A stretch of 64,000 bases of DNA from Bacillus_BA songklensis (GTDB lineage: Bacteria > Bacillota > Bacilli > Bacillales > Bacillaceae_H). This document shows, piece after piece, positions 16,959-26,395 of the stretch; position 1 is the stretch's first letter; every line of letters starts with the position of its first letter. The DNA is taken from positions 186,001-250,000 of the forward strand of contig NZ_JBHRZT010000052.1 in the NCBI RefSeq assembly GCF_042649685.1. Direction: 5' to 3'. The notes beneath the pieces were generated by a model that saw only the letters and a program-made list of their open reading frames with translations, did no database searches and was not told the origin of the DNA. The position numbers and the translations under genes are program-made.

Positions 16959-19900
16959 TTATTTCGTTAGCTCAACCAGCAAGTCCCCTGTTTGAATCGC
17001 ATCTCCGTTTTTCACAAAGATATCTTTTACGACACCTGAAAAAGGCGCTTGAACAGTTGTTTCCATTTTCATTGCTTCCGTAATCATGAGGTGGTCTCCC
17101 TTAGATACCTTCTCTCCTTTTTCCACAAGCAATTTCAATACTGTTCCAGGCATTGAGGCACCAATATGATTCGGGTTGCTGCCGTCAGCCTTTGTTCTTG
17201 CCTGAACGGTTGTTTTAATACTTTCATCTTTAATCATGACTTCACGTGGTTGGCCGTTCAATTCAAAGTAAACGATACGTGTACCATCTGCTTGTGGTTC
17301 ACCGATCGAAACAAGTTTGACGATTAGCGTTTTTCCTTTTTCAATCTCTACTTCGATTTCTTCTCCAAGACGCATTCCATATAAGAATGTTGGTGTATCA
17401 AGTACTGAAATGTCTCCATACTGCTCTACCGTTTTTTGATATTCCATAAATACCTTTGGATAGAGGGCGTAGGCAATAACTTCATGACTTGTAACCGGAC
17501 GATTCAACGTGTGGTAAAGCGTTTCTTTAATTTCTTGGAAATCTGTTGGTTCTAGCAGCTCTCCAGGACGAACAGTAATTGGTTCTTTTCCTTTTAAAAT
17601 AATGCGCTGAAGCTCTTTCGGGAATCCGCCATGCGGCTGACCTAAATAGCCTTCAAACAATTCGACGACAGAATCAGGAAAATTCAATGTGTCCCCGCGC
17701 TCATAAATATCGTCTTCAGTCAAATTATTTTGAACCATATACAACGCCATATCTCCTACTACTTTCGAAGACGGTGTTACTTTCACAATGTCACCAAATA
17801 AATGGTTCACACGCGAATACATATCTTTTACTTCTTCCCAGCGATCTCCTAATCCGACAGCTTTCGCTTGCTGCTGCAGGTTACTGTACTGACCTCCCGG
17901 CATCTCATGAACGTACACTTCCGTATGGGGGGCATTCATGCCGCTTTCGAAATTGTGATAATACTTGCGGACATCTTCCCAGTATTGGGAAAGCTGTTCT
18001 AATCCCTGAATGTTCACTTGCGGCTTGCGTTCATTTCCTTCTAATGCATAGTAGAGCGAGTTAGCACTTGGCTGTGATGTTAATCCCGCCATTGAACTCA
18101 CAGCTACATCTACAATATCTACTCCCGCTTCAATCGCTTTTGCATACATGAACAAACCGTTGCCGCTTGTATCATGGCTGTGTAAATGAATCGGAATGTC
18201 AACCGTTTCTTTTAAAGCAGAAATCAGGTCATAAGCAGCCTGTGGTTTTAATAAACCGGCCATATCCTTGATTCCTAAAATATGAGCACCTGATGCTTCT
18301 AATTCTTTGGCCAGCTCTTTATAGTAATTTAAATCGTATTTTCTTCTTGTCGGATCTAGAATGTCCCCTGTATAACACATTGCCGCTTCTGCAATCTTGC
18401 CGTTTTCCCGTACTGAATCGATGGCCAGCGCCATGCCTTTTACCCAGTTTAAACTATCAAAAATCCGGAAGACATCAATCCCTGCTTGTGACGATTTTTC
18501 CACAAACTCTTTGATCACATTGTCCGGATAGTTTTTATAACCAACTGCATTCGAGGCACGAAGAAGCATTTGGAACAATACATTTGGCATTTCTTTGCGT
18601 AATTTTATCAGGCGGTCCCAAGGATTTTCCTTCAAGAAGCGATAAGACACATCAAATGTTGCTCCGCCCCACATCTCCATTGAGAATAAGTTCGGCAATA
18701 TGCGCGCCGTTGGTTCTGCGATGTGCATGAGATCATTTGTACGCACCCGCGTCGCTAACAATGATTGGTGGGCATCCCGGAATGTTGTGTCCGTTAATAG
18801 CACCTCTTTTTGCTCTTTCACCCATTTTACAAGCCCTTCGGCACCTTCTGCATCTAAAATTTGTTTCGTGCCGTTTGGGATTGGTTCAGAGTGTTTCACT
18901 TTCGGCAAATAAGGTTTGTTCCATACAGGCTTTTTCTTTTTGCCGATGCCGGGGAATCCATTCACCGTTACGTTTCCAATGTATGTGAGCATTTTCGTAC
19001 CACGGTCCTTGCGTTTCGGAAATACAAACAGCTCTGGTGAGGAATCGATGAATGATGTGTCATACTCCCCTTTTAAGAACTTCTCATGCTTTACAACATT
19101 TTCAAGGAACGGGATGTTTGTTTTAATACCGCGAACACGGAACTCTTTTAAGTTTCTTACCATTTTTGCTGCTGCTTGATCAAACGTCAATGCCCACGTT
19201 GTCACTTTAACAAGCAGTGAATCATAATACGGTGTAATAACCGCTCCCTGAAAACTGTTTCCTGTATCAAGACGTACACCGAATCCGCCGCCTGAACGGT
19301 AAGCCATGATTTTTCCTGTATCAGGCATAAAATTATTTTGCGGATCTTCTGTCGTTACACGTGATTGAATGGCATAACCATGAACAACAATATCTTCTTG
19401 CTTAGGAATTCCCACTTCATCGCTATGTAAAGAATGACCATCAGCAATTAAGATTTGGGATTGTACAATGTCGATGCCTGTAATCATCTCAGTGATCGTA
19501 TGTTCTACCTGCACACGAGGGTTCACTTCAATGAAGTAAAATTTATTGTCAGCCACAAGGAATTCTACCGTTCCTGCATTTATGTAATCTACATTTTTCA
19601 TCAGGTGAACGGCTGCTGCGCAAATTTCTAGGCGCAGCTTTTCAGATAGAGAGACACTCGGAGCTACTTCCACTACTTTTTGATGACGTCGTTGTACGGA
19701 GCAGTCGCGTTCATACAAATGAACAATGTTTCCATCCTGGTCCCCCAAAATCTGTACTTCAATATGCTTTGGATTTTCCACAAACTTCTCTACATATACT
19801 TCATCACTGCCAAATGCAGCCTTCGCTTCTGATTTGGCACGTTCATACGACTCTCTTAAACCAGCCTCGCTGCGAACGATGCGCATACCTCGTCCGCCCC

Positions 19901-20408
19901 CGCCAAGAGCCGCTTTAATGATGATCGGGTAACCATGCTCCTGTCCAAAAGCTTCCGCCTCTTCAAGGCTTGAAATAGGGCCGTCACTGCCTGGAATGAC
20001 GGGGATATGCGCTTGAATAGCTTGATGACGCGCTTTTACCTTATCCCCGAACACATCCAGGTGCTTTGATTGTGGGCCGATAAAAATGATTCCTTCATCT
20101 TCGCAACGTTTTGCGAATTGGATATTTTCTGACAAAAAACCATAGCCCGGATGTATGGCATCGACATCATGCGCTTTTGCAATCTCAATGATGCTTTCGA
20201 TATCCAAATAAGCTTCAATCGGCTTTTTCCCTTCTCCTACTAAGTAAGCTTCATCCGCTTTATAGCGATGATAGGAGCCTGAATCCTCTTTTGAGTAGAT
20301 AGCAACTGTCCGAATATTTAATTCTGTACAAGCCCGAAACACACGAATGGCAATCTCGCCGCGGTTAGCAACAAGTACTTTTTTGATTTTCTTTGTCACA
20401 AAGCTCAT
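16959..20408 (-). CDS. pyc: Pyruvate carboxylase
   Basis: 1149-residue biotin enzyme carboxylating pyruvate to oxaloacetate, the main anaplerotic reaction. Domains in order: biotin carboxylase with ATP-grasp (residues 1-460; KAALGGGGRGMRIV is the glycine-rich loop), carboxyltransferase (about 530-800; LLTDTTFRDAHQSLLATR), tetramerisation/linker region, and a C-terminal biotinyl domain with EAMKMETTV carrying the biotin Lys. I chose the ATG at 20408 because AAAGGGG precedes it by 9 nt; the ATG at 20417 abuts that site. In B. subtilis the enzyme is activated by DarB, also encoded here (63093). Confidence 0.98.
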   Translation of the reverse strand: MSFVTKKIKKVLVANRGEIAIRVFRACTELNIRTVAIYSKEDSGSYHRYKADEAYLVGEGKKPIEAYLDIESIIEIAKAHDVDAIHPGYGFLSENIQFAKRCEDEGIIFIGPQSKHLDVFGDKVKARHQAIQAHIPVIPGSDGPISSLEEAEAFGQEHGYPIIIKAALGGGGRGMRIVRSEAGLRESYERAKSEAKAAFGSDEVYVEKFVENPKHIEVQILGDQDGNIVHLYERDCSVQRRHQKVVEVAPSVSLSEKLRLEICAAAVHLMKNVDYINAGTVEFLVADNKFYFIEVNPRVQVEHTITEMITGIDIVQSQILIADGHSLHSDEVGIPKQEDIVVHGYAIQSRVTTEDPQNNFMPDTGKIMAYRSGGGFGVRLDTGNSFQGAVITPYYDSLLVKVTTWALTFDQAAAKMVRNLKEFRVRGIKTNIPFLENVVKHEKFLKGEYDTSFIDSSPELFVFPKRKDRGTKMLTYIGNVTVNGFPGIGKKKKPVWNKPYLPKVKHSEPIPNGTKQILDAEGAEGLVKWVKEQKEVLLTDTTFRDAHQSLLATRVRTNDLMHIAEPTARILPNLFSMEMWGGATFDVSYRFLKENPWDRLIKLRKEMPNVLFQMLLRASNAVGYKNYPDNVIKEFVEKSSQAGIDVFRIFDSLNWVKGMALAIDSVRENGKIAEAAMCYTGDILDPTRRKYDLNYYKELAKELEASGAHILGIKDMAGLLKPQAAYDLISALKETVDIPIHLHSHDTSGNGLFMYAKAIEAGVDIVDVAVSSMAGLTSQPSANSLYYALEGNERKPQVNIQGLEQLSQYWEDVRKYYHNFESGMNAPHTEVYVHEMPGGQYSNLQQQAKAVGLGDRWEEVKDMYSRVNHLFGDIVKVTPSSKVVGDMALYMVQNNLTEDDIYERGDTLNFPDSVVELFEGYLGQPHGGFPKELQRIILKGKEPITVRPGELLEPTDFQEIKETLYHTLNRPVTSHEVIAYALYPKVFMEYQKTVEQYGDISVLDTPTFLYGMRLGEEIEVEIEKGKTLIVKLVSIGEPQADGTRIVYFELNGQPREVMIKDESIKTTVQARTKADGSNPNHIGASMPGTVLKLLVEKGEKVSKGDHLMITEAMKMETTVQAPFSGVVKDIFVKNGDAIQTGDLLVELTK

Positions 20409-20458
20409 GCTATGCATCCCCTTTCCAACTCTATTATAACCTTAATAATATATATAGA

Positions 20459-20485
20459 ACGATGGGGAAAATCCCCATCGTTTTA
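20459..20485 (-). terminator. Hairpin at the end of ftsW
   Basis: ACGATGGGGA pairs with TCCCCATCGT; it overlaps the last bases of ftsW and lies upstream of pyc. The tail on the minus strand is T/A mixed, so termination may be partial. Confidence 0.55.
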
Positions 20486-21688
20486 CACGTTTGGATTCAA
20501 AGGAACAGAATTCCCTTTTGTAGCAGTCAATTTTTGTTGCTGCGAGTTTGTTTGTTTCTTGTCTTTTCGATAATTGACAAACATCGAAATATTGACCACC
20601 ATTCCCATGGAAATCATTAATAAAACAAGGGAAGAACCCCCGTAACTGATGAATGGAAGCGGAACACCCGTAATAGGGATTAAACCTGTTAATCCACCTA
20701 AATTGACAAACGCTTGAATGCCAATCATGGTTCCAATCCCAACGCAAATTAAGCTGCCGAACGGGTCATCACATTTTTTAGCTAACAAAAGCGTTTTAGC
20801 CACAATAAAGAACAACAACAGCAAAACAACAGCTACTCCGAAGAAGCCTAGTTCTTCAGCAATAACAGCCATGATGAAGTCCGTATGGGATTCAGGGAGA
20901 TAGCCGTATTTTTGAATACTTTCTCCAAGCCCCAATCCTTTCACTCCTCCAGAACCAATGGCTAAATAGGAATTAACGAGCTGATATCCCGCATCTTCGG
21001 CATGCTTAAAAGGATCGCTTGCCCCTGTAAAACGGGACAACCGTTCTTCGGAAACATAGCCTGTTAACTTGCCGATTGGCAATCCTACAAGAACCAGGGC
21101 CAGTCCAAAGCGGACGAGTTTAAAAAAACTCTTTAGATTGATTCCCGAACAGGACATAACTGCAGCTGCAATCACGCCAATCAGCATAGCTGTTCCAAAG
21201 TCCGGCTGCGCGAGAACAAGGCCGAGAATGAATAGCGTTAATCCAATCGGTCCCAAAAAAGCTTGCCGGAAATTGTTTATGTATTCCTGCCTTTTGGATA
21301 AAACCATTGCTAAATACATGGTGATGCCAAGTTTGGCAAATTCCGCAGGCTGCAAATTAGCAGGTCCAAGCTGAAACCAACTTTTGGCGTTACCTGCGGT
21401 ATGGCCCAGTACAAATAGAAAGATTAAAGCAGCTACTATTGTGACGATGCCGTATGGAATAATTTTCAGATAGATTCTATAAGGAAGGATCATTGTCAAG
21501 AAAAAAAACAAAAAGGCAACAACAAGCCACGCTTTTTGACGATTGTAAAAATAGTCGTACGGTACATCGTATCGCGTCACACTTGTAACCATACTAGCAC
21601 TGTAAATCATGACAAGCCCAATGGCACACAAACACAAAATCGCAATAATAATTGAATAATCGTAGTAGCGGAACATTCTTTTAAACAT
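20483..21688 (-). CDS. ftsW: Cell division protein FtsW (SEDS peptidoglycan polymerase)
   Basis: SEDS-family membrane glycosyltransferase that polymerises lipid II at the septum with its cognate class B PBP. 401 residues with ten hydrophobic segments and the family motifs SHTDFIMAVIAEELGFFGV, GIQAFVNLGGLTGLIPITGV and PLPFISYGGSSL. Start at the ATG 21688 (MFKRMFRYYDYS), 7 nt after AAAGGAAG. The order ylaN-ftsW-pyc-ctaA is that of B. subtilis and identifies it as FtsW rather than RodA or SpoVE. Confidence 0.93.
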   Translation of the reverse strand: MFKRMFRYYDYSIIIAILCLCAIGLVMIYSASMVTSVTRYDVPYDYFYNRQKAWLVVAFLFFFLTMILPYRIYLKIIPYGIVTIVAALIFLFVLGHTAGNAKSWFQLGPANLQPAEFAKLGITMYLAMVLSKRQEYINNFRQAFLGPIGLTLFILGLVLAQPDFGTAMLIGVIAAAVMSCSGINLKSFFKLVRFGLALVLVGLPIGKLTGYVSEERLSRFTGASDPFKHAEDAGYQLVNSYLAIGSGGVKGLGLGESIQKYGYLPESHTDFIMAVIAEELGFFGVAVVLLLLFFIVAKTLLLAKKCDDPFGSLICVGIGTMIGIQAFVNLGGLTGLIPITGVPLPFISYGGSSLVLLMISMGMVVNISMFVNYRKDKKQTNSQQQKLTATKGNSVPLNPNV

Positions 21689-21923
21689 CTTACCTCTTCC
21701 TTTACACATCCATTTTGGAAGGTATGAAGCAACAAGACTGCCACTTCTATCTTACTATATTTTCTCTATTTTTTGTTGATAATCTTGTTATAATTATAAA
21801 TAAAAGCGCATAAAATATTTTTTATGTATATGAAGGTGCATAAAACCTATTTATTTAAGCTTCGCTGCTAGAACAGAGATACATAAAAGGGGAGCATCCA
21901 CACTAAACATGGCAGGCCTCCTC

Positions 21924-21964
21924 ATAAGGTTAAATGCATGTTCCTTCCACATTCAACCTTATGA
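21924..21964. repeat. Inverted repeat between ftsW and ylaN
   Basis: CATAAGGTT (21924-21932) pairs with AACCTTATG (21956-21964) across 23 nt. It lies in the 330-bp gap between ylaN and ftsW beside a terminator-like hairpin; I see no gene in this gap. Confidence 0.45.
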
Positions 21965-21965
21965 A

Positions 21966-21999
21966 AAAACTCAAACTAATAAATGTATAGTTTGAGTTA
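21966..21999 (-). terminator. Terminator of ylaN
   Basis: AACTCAAACTA pairs with TAGTTTGAGTT around a short loop. On the minus strand the stem runs directly into GAGTTTTTTC, a proper T-tract, about 20 nt beyond the ylaN stop. Confidence 0.82.
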
Positions 22000-22019
22000 A
22001 ACTAAATGCATGTGCGAGT

Positions 22020-22301
22020 TCATTTTTTTGTAAACGCTTCATGTAAAGCGGATAATTCCCGTTCAAGACGATCAAGCAATGCTTTGCCTGCCTGCTCTTC
22101 AATTAGCCCTAAGCGTACAGCAAAATCAATCTCCCTCGATAATCCGAACATTTGCGTATCTAATACTTCTTCATATAACGGACATTGAGGCATCGTCAGA
22201 TTATCCATTTGAACTCGAATAAGCTTTAAAATTTTATCAGCATCTGCCTTTAGGAGTGCATATGCTTTGTCACGATGATCTATTGTAATCTCAGGCGTCA
22301 A
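22020..22301 (-). CDS. ylaN: YlaN family protein (UPF0358)
   Basis: 93-residue small helical protein, very close to B. subtilis YlaN over KILKLIRVQMDNLTMPQCPL, YEEVLDTQMFGLSREIDFAV and the LERELSALHEAF end. YlaN is linked to iron homeostasis: it is essential under iron limitation and is reported to bind Fur. The start is a TTG at 22301, with CGGAGGGA about 6 nt upstream; no ATG is available. Its neighbours are ftsW downstream and divergent ylaL. Confidence 0.93.
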   Translation of the reverse strand: MTPEITIDHRDKAYALLKADADKILKLIRVQMDNLTMPQCPLYEEVLDTQMFGLSREIDFAVRLGLIEEQAGKALLDRLERELSALHEAFTKK

Positions 22302-22449
22302 AATCAGTCCCTCCGTTCCCGAGCAAATTCCTGATTCTATCTTTAAATAATATCGTTAAACTGTTGAAATTGCAAGAAAAAAACGGACACTCAAATGGTG
22401 ACATCTCTCTATAAAGTCTTTATACTTAATAGTGATTCGGGGAAAGGGA

Positions 22450-22959
22450 ATGGTGACAAACATGGAAAATATTCTACACATCAAAGGCAATGTAAAATTT
22501 ACCATTACACTAGATCCAGGGGTTTGGATTTTTGATGACCGTAAAGTGGATTTGGACACATATTTTTCGTCAAATACGGAAAAAGAGGATGAACTGTCCG
22601 CCTATACAAAAAGCATTTCAGCTCACTGGGATCGGGAAATTCGAGAAGGGGCAGTCTTCCCTCCGACATTAAAAACGGAAAAGAAGTTTGAAAAAGAAAA
22701 AATCATTAACGGTTCGTTTGGCATTCCATTTAAACACTTTTTAAAGAACGCTGAACCGAAAGAGGATGCGTCTATGTGTATCATAGAAACTGAGTACAAT
22801 ACCTTGGAAGTACCGCTGCAAGAGGCATACACGTTTATCATAGGATTTTCCAAAAACGGCAAGCCCCTTAAGGAAGATGGTCCTGTCTGCGTTTATTTTG
22901 GTGACGGTTCCAACGTAAATGAACCGATTACACATGTCCGGGGATTTACGATCAAATAA
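22450..22959 (+). CDS. ylaL: YlaL-like conserved protein
   Basis: About 169-residue soluble protein with no signal peptide. It begins NMENILHIKGNVKFTITLDP and contains GVWIFDDRKVDL; some databases label this family peptidyl-prolyl isomerase, but I see no catalytic signature to support that. The place between ylaK and ylaN matches ylaL. The start is uncertain: ATG 22450 has GGGGAAAGGG close by, while the internal ATG of MENILH (22462) better resembles a typical family N-terminus but is far from the site. Confidence 0.7.
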   Translation: MVTNMENILHIKGNVKFTITLDPGVWIFDDRKVDLDTYFSSNTEKEDELSAYTKSISAHWDREIREGAVFPPTLKTEKKFEKEKIINGSFGIPFKHFLKNAEPKEDASMCIIETEYNTLEVPLQEAYTFIIGFSKNGKPLKEDGPVCVYFGDGSNVNEPITHVRGFTIK

Positions 22960-22993
22960 AGAAGCTAATTAAAAGTCATGGCGCCTCCGCCAA

Positions 22994-23072
22994 TTAATGG
23001 AGGATATTCTTCAGAAGAGGATGTCCGACATGCCCGTCTTTTAAAGGTGCTGGACATCCTCCGCATTAATTA
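22994..23072. terminator. Long hairpin between convergent ylaL and ylaK
   Basis: An inner stem GAGGATGTCC / GGACATCCTC is extended outward by AATTAATGGAGGAT pairing with ATCCTCCGCATTAATT (one bulge). The right arm reaches the ylaK stop codon. Probably terminates both convergent transcripts, though T-tracts are short. Confidence 0.6.
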
Positions 23073-24398
23073 AAGTAAATCCGCTGCCAGCTGAGCAAGA
23101 GCTGAGCGCTCTCCTTTAATCAAGTTAACATGTCCGGAAATTTTTTGCTCCTTAAATTTTTCCACTACATATGTGAGGCCGTTGTTATACTCATCCAAAT
23201 AAGGGTGATCAATTTGGGCAGGATCACCCATGAGAACAATTTTACTTCGCTCCCCTACCCTCGTTAAGATTGTCTTTGCTTCATGCTTGGTTAAATTTTG
23301 GGCTTCATCGATAATGATAAACTGGTCCGGGATGCTTCTTCCGCGAATGTACGTTAGGGCTTCTACCTCAATAGACCCCATTCCCGCTAATATCGCATCA
23401 AGCTCTCCCGGTTTTTTCGTGTTGAATAAATACTCTAAATTATCATAAATCGGCTGCACCCACGGTCTTAATTTCTCTTGTTTTTCACCCGGTAAAAACC
23501 CAAGATCCTTTCCGACCGGAACGATAGGCCTTGCAACCAACAGCTTTTTAAAATAGCCTAAATCCTCTGTTTGCATTAGACCTGCTGCCAAAGCAAGGAG
23601 CGTCTTTCCTGTCCCCGCTTTCCCAATTAATGTTACAAGCGGTATATCATCCCGCAAAAGAAGCTCCAGTGCCATAATTTGCTGGACGTTCCTCGGTTTG
23701 ATTCCCCAAATATGATCGTATTCATATAGAAGTTTTCGAACCTTATTCCCTGCTTGGTCAACAATCCCTACTGCAGAACCTTTACTTCCAAACGCATCCT
23801 TCATAATCACAAACTGATTCGGGTAAAAAGGGTGATGAGCCATTTGGGAAAGCGGCAGTTCCCCTTTCTCATAGAACAGGCCCAGCGAATCTTTCTGAAT
23901 GTATACTTCCAAAAAACCTTTATAGATACTGTCGTCCTCCACTACCCTGTCACTTAAAAAATCTTCAGCCATCAACCCGATCGCATCCGCCTTTACACGC
24001 ACAAGGACATCTTTACTCACCAAAATTACTTGCCTTCCGTCTTCTTTCGTTTCTTCTTCAAGCGACAAATTTTTGGCTACAGCCAATATTCGATTATCAT
24101 TTGTTTTCTCCACAAAAATTTCCTGGAGTTGATGAAATGAACGATGATTCAGTTCAATTCGTAAAAAACCTCCTGTTTTCAATGGGATTTTTTCATGAAG
24201 CTTTCCTATTTGTCTCAGACCATCAATTAGTTTAGATACATGCCGGGCATTTCTTCCTACTTCATCCATGTTTCTCTTTTTGGAATCTACTTCCTCCAGC
24301 ACAACAGCCGGTATGACAACTTCATTATCTTCAAAAGAAAAAATTGAATATGGATCTTGCAATAAAACATTCGTATCTAATACGTAAATTTTCCCCAA
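23070..24398 (-). CDS. ylaK: PIN domain-PhoH family ATPase YlaK
   Basis: 442-residue protein with an N-terminal PIN nuclease domain (YVLDTNVLLQDP near residue 5; Asp residues typical of the active site) and a C-terminal PhoH-type ATPase domain with Walker A GKAGTGKTLLAL and Walker B FIIIDEAQN. PhoH2-type proteins act as RNA helicase/nucleases in other bacteria; the role in Bacillus is unknown. The TTG at 24398 is the start, with AGGAGG 7 nt upstream; the longer frame to 24482 would bury this site. Confidence 0.92.
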   Translation of the reverse strand: MGKIYVLDTNVLLQDPYSIFSFEDNEVVIPAVVLEEVDSKKRNMDEVGRNARHVSKLIDGLRQIGKLHEKIPLKTGGFLRIELNHRSFHQLQEIFVEKTNDNRILAVAKNLSLEEETKEDGRQVILVSKDVLVRVKADAIGLMAEDFLSDRVVEDDSIYKGFLEVYIQKDSLGLFYEKGELPLSQMAHHPFYPNQFVIMKDAFGSKGSAVGIVDQAGNKVRKLLYEYDHIWGIKPRNVQQIMALELLLRDDIPLVTLIGKAGTGKTLLALAAGLMQTEDLGYFKKLLVARPIVPVGKDLGFLPGEKQEKLRPWVQPIYDNLEYLFNTKKPGELDAILAGMGSIEVEALTYIRGRSIPDQFIIIDEAQNLTKHEAKTILTRVGERSKIVLMGDPAQIDHPYLDEYNNGLTYVVEKFKEQKISGHVNLIKGERSALAQLAADLL

Positions 24399-24608
24399 TC
24401 TTCCGCCTCCTACTCTGAGTAGTTTTTCGCGAAGTAGTAAATGCTGGATCCACCCATTACTTGATGGCTCCCCTTTCTGCATTAATTATGTAAATGATCA
24501 TTCATGGACGGACCGTTTGTCTTAAATATATGAATGGACGCATAAAGATAGAAGGTTTATTAAACAATAAAGACAAGAATCTCAAGCCAAAAGGGGGATT
24601 TTTTCAAC

Positions 24609-25205
24609 ATGAAAAAATGGTTGCTTCTTACCGGAGTCCTTTTTTCCTTTACTTTATCCGCTTGTGCAATAAATCGAGAACCTGTTGAAGAAAATCAAAA
24701 TCCACAACAGTTAATCAAAGTGAAAAACAGTGTTCCTGAGCATGTTCAGAATCGGTCAGCACAGGAGATTTCACGCCATCTTGTCCAACTTGCCACAAAT
24801 ATCCCAAACGTCAATGACGCAACAGCAGTCGTTGTCGGCAAATACGCGATTGTAGGAATTGACGTAGATGCAAAATTAGAGCGCTCCGAAGTAGGCTCCA
24901 TTAAATATTCTGTAGCAGAGAGCCTTAAAGAAGATCCGTTTGGAGCCAATGCGATTGTCATCGCTGACCCTGACACTTATGCGCGTTTAAGAGAAATTGG
25001 CCGCGACATTCAAAATGGGAGGCCCATCACCGGCTTTTTAGAAGAATTAGCTGACATAGCCGGTCGTGTTGTCCCAGAAGCAGCGGAGGACATCAGAAGA
25101 AATCCGTCTGGAACCCAAACCAATGATGATAACCTCCCTTCTGATAAACAAAAAGAGCTGAAGCAAGAACAACAAGATCAGTCTAAAAATAACTTGAATA
25201 AATAA
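24609..25205 (+). CDS. ylaJ: YhcN/YlaJ family sporulation lipoprotein
   Basis: 198-residue lipoprotein with a signal peptide ending at LSAC (Cys19). The central YhcN/YlaJ domain includes VNDATAVVVGKYAIVGIDVD and EDPFGANAIVIADPDTYARL; the tail is Asn/Gln/Lys-rich. Members are made in the forespore and affect spore outgrowth in B. subtilis; molecular function is unknown. Start ATG with AAAGGGGG upstream. Divergent from ylaK and followed by a clear terminator. Confidence 0.9.
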   Translation: MKKWLLLTGVLFSFTLSACAINREPVEENQNPQQLIKVKNSVPEHVQNRSAQEISRHLVQLATNIPNVNDATAVVVGKYAIVGIDVDAKLERSEVGSIKYSVAESLKEDPFGANAIVIADPDTYARLREIGRDIQNGRPITGFLEELADIAGRVVPEAAEDIRRNPSGTQTNDDNLPSDKQKELKQEQQDQSKNNLNK

Positions 25206-25242
25206 AAAGATGGGTCCCAATACAGGACCCATCTTTTTATTT
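25204..25242 (+). terminator. Terminator after ylaJ
   Basis: AAAAAGATGGGTCC pairs with GGACCCATCTTTTT, giving a strong GC stem and a T-tract directly behind the ylaJ stop. Confidence 0.9.
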
Positions 25243-25276
25243 AAATTCTGCTTGATGCTTTATGTGAATCCATATA

Positions 25277-25732
25277 TTAGGCTTCTCTCATCGCATCCAT
25301 TACTTGTTTGTCGAGTTTCGCTGCTGCTTGAGGATCATATGTTTTTTCGTAAGCAGGTTCCACTGAAATTTTTGATCCGTAAAACATAACATCGCGCACT
25401 TCATTTATGTTTACTTCTATTAATGCTAATTTCAAAGGAACGCCTTCCAATTTTTCCCGTTTAACAGAAGCGGTACCGCTGATGGAATAACAAGATTCGT
25501 TTGCAATGATATTAATCACTACACCGCTATGGTTTTGAATATTTGTTACAATTCTTGAACGGTTATCTACCGCAAAATAAAGGCGTGAAGAATCTTTGGC
25601 CAATACCCATGAAATGGCACTCACATTTGGTGCTTTTGTTTCGAAGTCTACTGTAGCGATTGTAACAAATCTTTCTTTTTGTAAACTTTCGAATAAAGGA
25701 TCAATCAATGTTTGTTCTACTTGATTAGCCAA
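25277..25732 (-). CDS. Pyridoxamine 5'-phosphate oxidase-like flavin split-barrel protein
   Basis: 151-residue protein of the PNPOx-like split-barrel family, with ERFVTIATVDFETKAPNVSA and SRLYFAVDNRSRIVTNIQNH as the flavin-binding strands. The substrate is unknown; such proteins may bind FMN, F420 or heme, and no catalytic assignment is possible here. Start is a TTG at 25732, preceded by AGGAGGGG. It is a single-gene unit between convergent ylaJ and divergent ylaI; B. subtilis does not have it at this place to my knowledge. Confidence 0.78.
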   Translation of the reverse strand: MANQVEQTLIDPLFESLQKERFVTIATVDFETKAPNVSAISWVLAKDSSRLYFAVDNRSRIVTNIQNHSGVVINIIANESCYSISGTASVKREKLEGVPLKLALIEVNINEVRDVMFYGSKISVEPAYEKTYDPQAAAKLDKQVMDAMREA

Positions 25733-25870
25733 TTTTATCCCCTCCTGGTTTCTTGATTGCTTTACTATTAATATTACCTATTTTTTCTAACAAAGGAAAC
25801 GCAAAAATTTCATTATATTAAATTTTTCCCGCATTTTATTTCTGAGCATCCATCCTAAAACGAAAATAAA

Positions 25871-25900
25871 TTGACATCTTTCTTACTTTCCGCTCATAAT
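25871..25900 (+). promoter_or_regulatory. Candidate promoter upstream of ylaI
   Basis: TTGACA (25871-25876), 18 bp, CATAAT (25895-25900) is a fair sigma-A promoter. It would give a leader of roughly 150 nt before ylaI. The 324-bp gap 25733-26056 holds no other feature that I can see. Confidence 0.4.
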
Positions 25901-26056
25901 CAATGTAGCCTTAATTTTTCAACATCCATATCAACTGACACTGGGCATTAAGGAAAAACAAAACGCCTTGTGTATTCAAAGACTCATGACGAATGAGGTT
26001 TCACTTTATGCAAACCGAGTGTTATGTAATCAATTTTAAGCTTTTGAGGTGAGGGC

Positions 26057-26257
26057 ATGAGAGTAAAATGTGTTTTATGCGACAAGATTGAATCCATTGA
26101 AGATGAGACGTTATTGGCAAAGCGTTTGCGTAATCGTCCTATTCATACATATATGTGTGCAGATTGTCGGGATCGAATCGAGAAGCGCACAAAAGAAAGA
26201 ATGGAGACAGGAAAATTTCGTTTATATGAACCGCGAAAAGTGGAGGAGGACTGGTAA
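26057..26257 (+). CDS. ylaI: YlaI family zinc-ribbon protein (DUF2197)
   Basis: 66-residue protein with two CxxC pairs (CVLC at residues 5-8 and CADC at 34-37), forming a probable zinc ribbon, then a basic helix-rich C-terminus (CRDRIEKRTKERMETGKFRL). Function unknown. ATG with GAGGTGAGG upstream. It lies between ylaJ and the ylaH-typA genes as in B. subtilis and ends at a palindromic repeat. Confidence 0.88.
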   Translation: MRVKCVLCDKIESIEDETLLAKRLRNRPIHTYMCADCRDRIEKRTKERMETGKFRLYEPRKVEEDW

Positions 26258-26302
26258 TTGTGATAAAAGCCTTCGGGGAAGGACAATAACCTATTTTTCT
26301 GC

Positions 26303-26395
26303 GATGAACCGCCACTAAAATCCATGATTTTCTTGGATTTTTCATGACGGTTCATTGCAAGAGGGTATCCCAGCTTCTGGGACACCCTCTTTTCA
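26303..26395. repeat. Palindromic 3' repeat, copy b, with adjoining terminator hairpin
   Basis: GATGAACCGcCA pairs with TGACGGTTCATT (26303-26354), with ATCC/GGAT inner pairing. Next to it AGAGGGTATCCC pairs with GGGACACCCTCTTTT (26360-26393). It separates convergent ylaI and the next minus-strand gene. The preceding bases (AAAAGCCTTCGGGGAAGGAC, 26266-26285) resemble another fragment at 29600. Confidence 0.7.

Noticed and set aside
22020..22045. cre-like TTGTAAACGCTTCAT at the 3' end of ylaN
   Set aside because: It lies within coding sequence at the gene end, fails the last two consensus positions and is far from any promoter.
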